A DNA stretch of 13,543 nt from NCBI GenBank assembly GCA_947598455.1, contig CANQFI010000038.1, forward strand, positions 1 to 13,543, in the 5' to 3' direction. The notes beneath the pieces were generated by a model, which saw only the letters and a list, made by a program, of their open reading frames with translations, had not been told where the DNA came from and did not search any database. The DNA is from an uncultured Bacilli bacterium. Lineage in GTDB: Bacteria > Bacillota_I > Bacilli_A > RF39 > UBA660. A program made the position numbers and the translations under genes. Positions 13,452 through 13,543 of this stretch are shown here, in pieces. Numbering within the stretch: the first letter of the stretch is position 1; every line of letters starts with the position of its first letter.

Positions 13452-13482
13452 AAATAAATGGCACTATTAGTGTCATTTATTT
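13452..13482. terminator. Long hairpin upstream of the secreted-protein operon
   Basis: Nearly perfect 15-bp arms AAATAAATGGCACTA / TAGTGTCATTTATTT (one mismatch, a G-U pair on the plus strand) around a single central base. It probably terminates a transcript entering from the right on the minus strand, and may also act as an operator because it covers the -35 position. The remaining bases to 13543 show no gene. Confidence 0.5.
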
Positions 13483-13543
13483 GCTAAATATAAATTTTTA
13501 AAATAATTTATATATAAGGCATAATCAAAAGCTGTATCACATT

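Noticed and set aside
1..13543. Mycoplasma-type genetic code (TGA as Trp)
   Set aside because: The ATPase and ABC genes end at TGA in coherent positions, and Trp residues in conserved motifs are TGG.

Overview
The window is about 13.5 kb of very AT-rich bacterial DNA. TGA is used as a stop (the P-type ATPase and ABC ATPase genes end in TGA) and Trp is TGG, so this is the standard bacterial code and not the Mycoplasma code. Strong purine-rich ribosome binding sites, consensus sigma-A-type promoters, an ArsR/CadA zinc operon and overall gene style point to a low-GC Firmicute, perhaps one of the uncultured gut Bacilli lineages. The assignment below phylum is inference only.

Layout, left to right. 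1-462 (-) is the N-terminal part of a protein-kinase-fold protein that runs off the left edge. 555-1718 (-) is a two-transmembrane protein with a coiled coil that I do not recognise. 1756-2077 holds what looks like an undescribed type I toxin-antitoxin locus: a 27-residue, almost purely hydrophobic peptide (1851-1934, +) behind an extended -10 promoter, and a convergent ~110-nt antisense RNA (-) with its own promoter and terminator. 2088-3224 (-) is a complete retron: an msr-msd-type RNA with matching a1/a2 arms, followed by a retron reverse transcriptase with NAxxH, YSDD and VTG motifs.

3274-5599 (-) is a zinc/cadmium resistance operon: an ArsR/SmtB-type sensor with a complete alpha-5 zinc site, translationally overlapping a ZntA/CadA-like P1B-ATPase that starts at TTG, under a palindromic operator. 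Divergent to it, 5711-6613 (+) encodes a likely cytoplasmic transglutaminase-like cysteine-enzyme homologue. It converges through a two-way terminator on 6643-9189 (-), a coupled pair: a HerA/VirB4-like ATPase and a cysteine-rich protein with a 39-residue internal repeat. 9245-10060 (-) is an AraC-type regulator with a GyrI-like effector domain.

10196-13407 (-) reads as one export locus: two small secreted proteins with signal peptides (242 and 133 aa), then an intercistronic hairpin, then a MacB/LolD-like ABC ATPase and its FtsX-type permease. It resembles bacteriocin or antimicrobial-peptide loci in layout, but the secreted proteins match no family I can name with certainty.

The most novel stretch is 555-3240: a retron, a type I toxin-antitoxin and a two-TM protein packed side by side. 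This may be a small defence cluster. The retron and the toxin-antitoxin are each supported by sequence; any functional link between them is inference.
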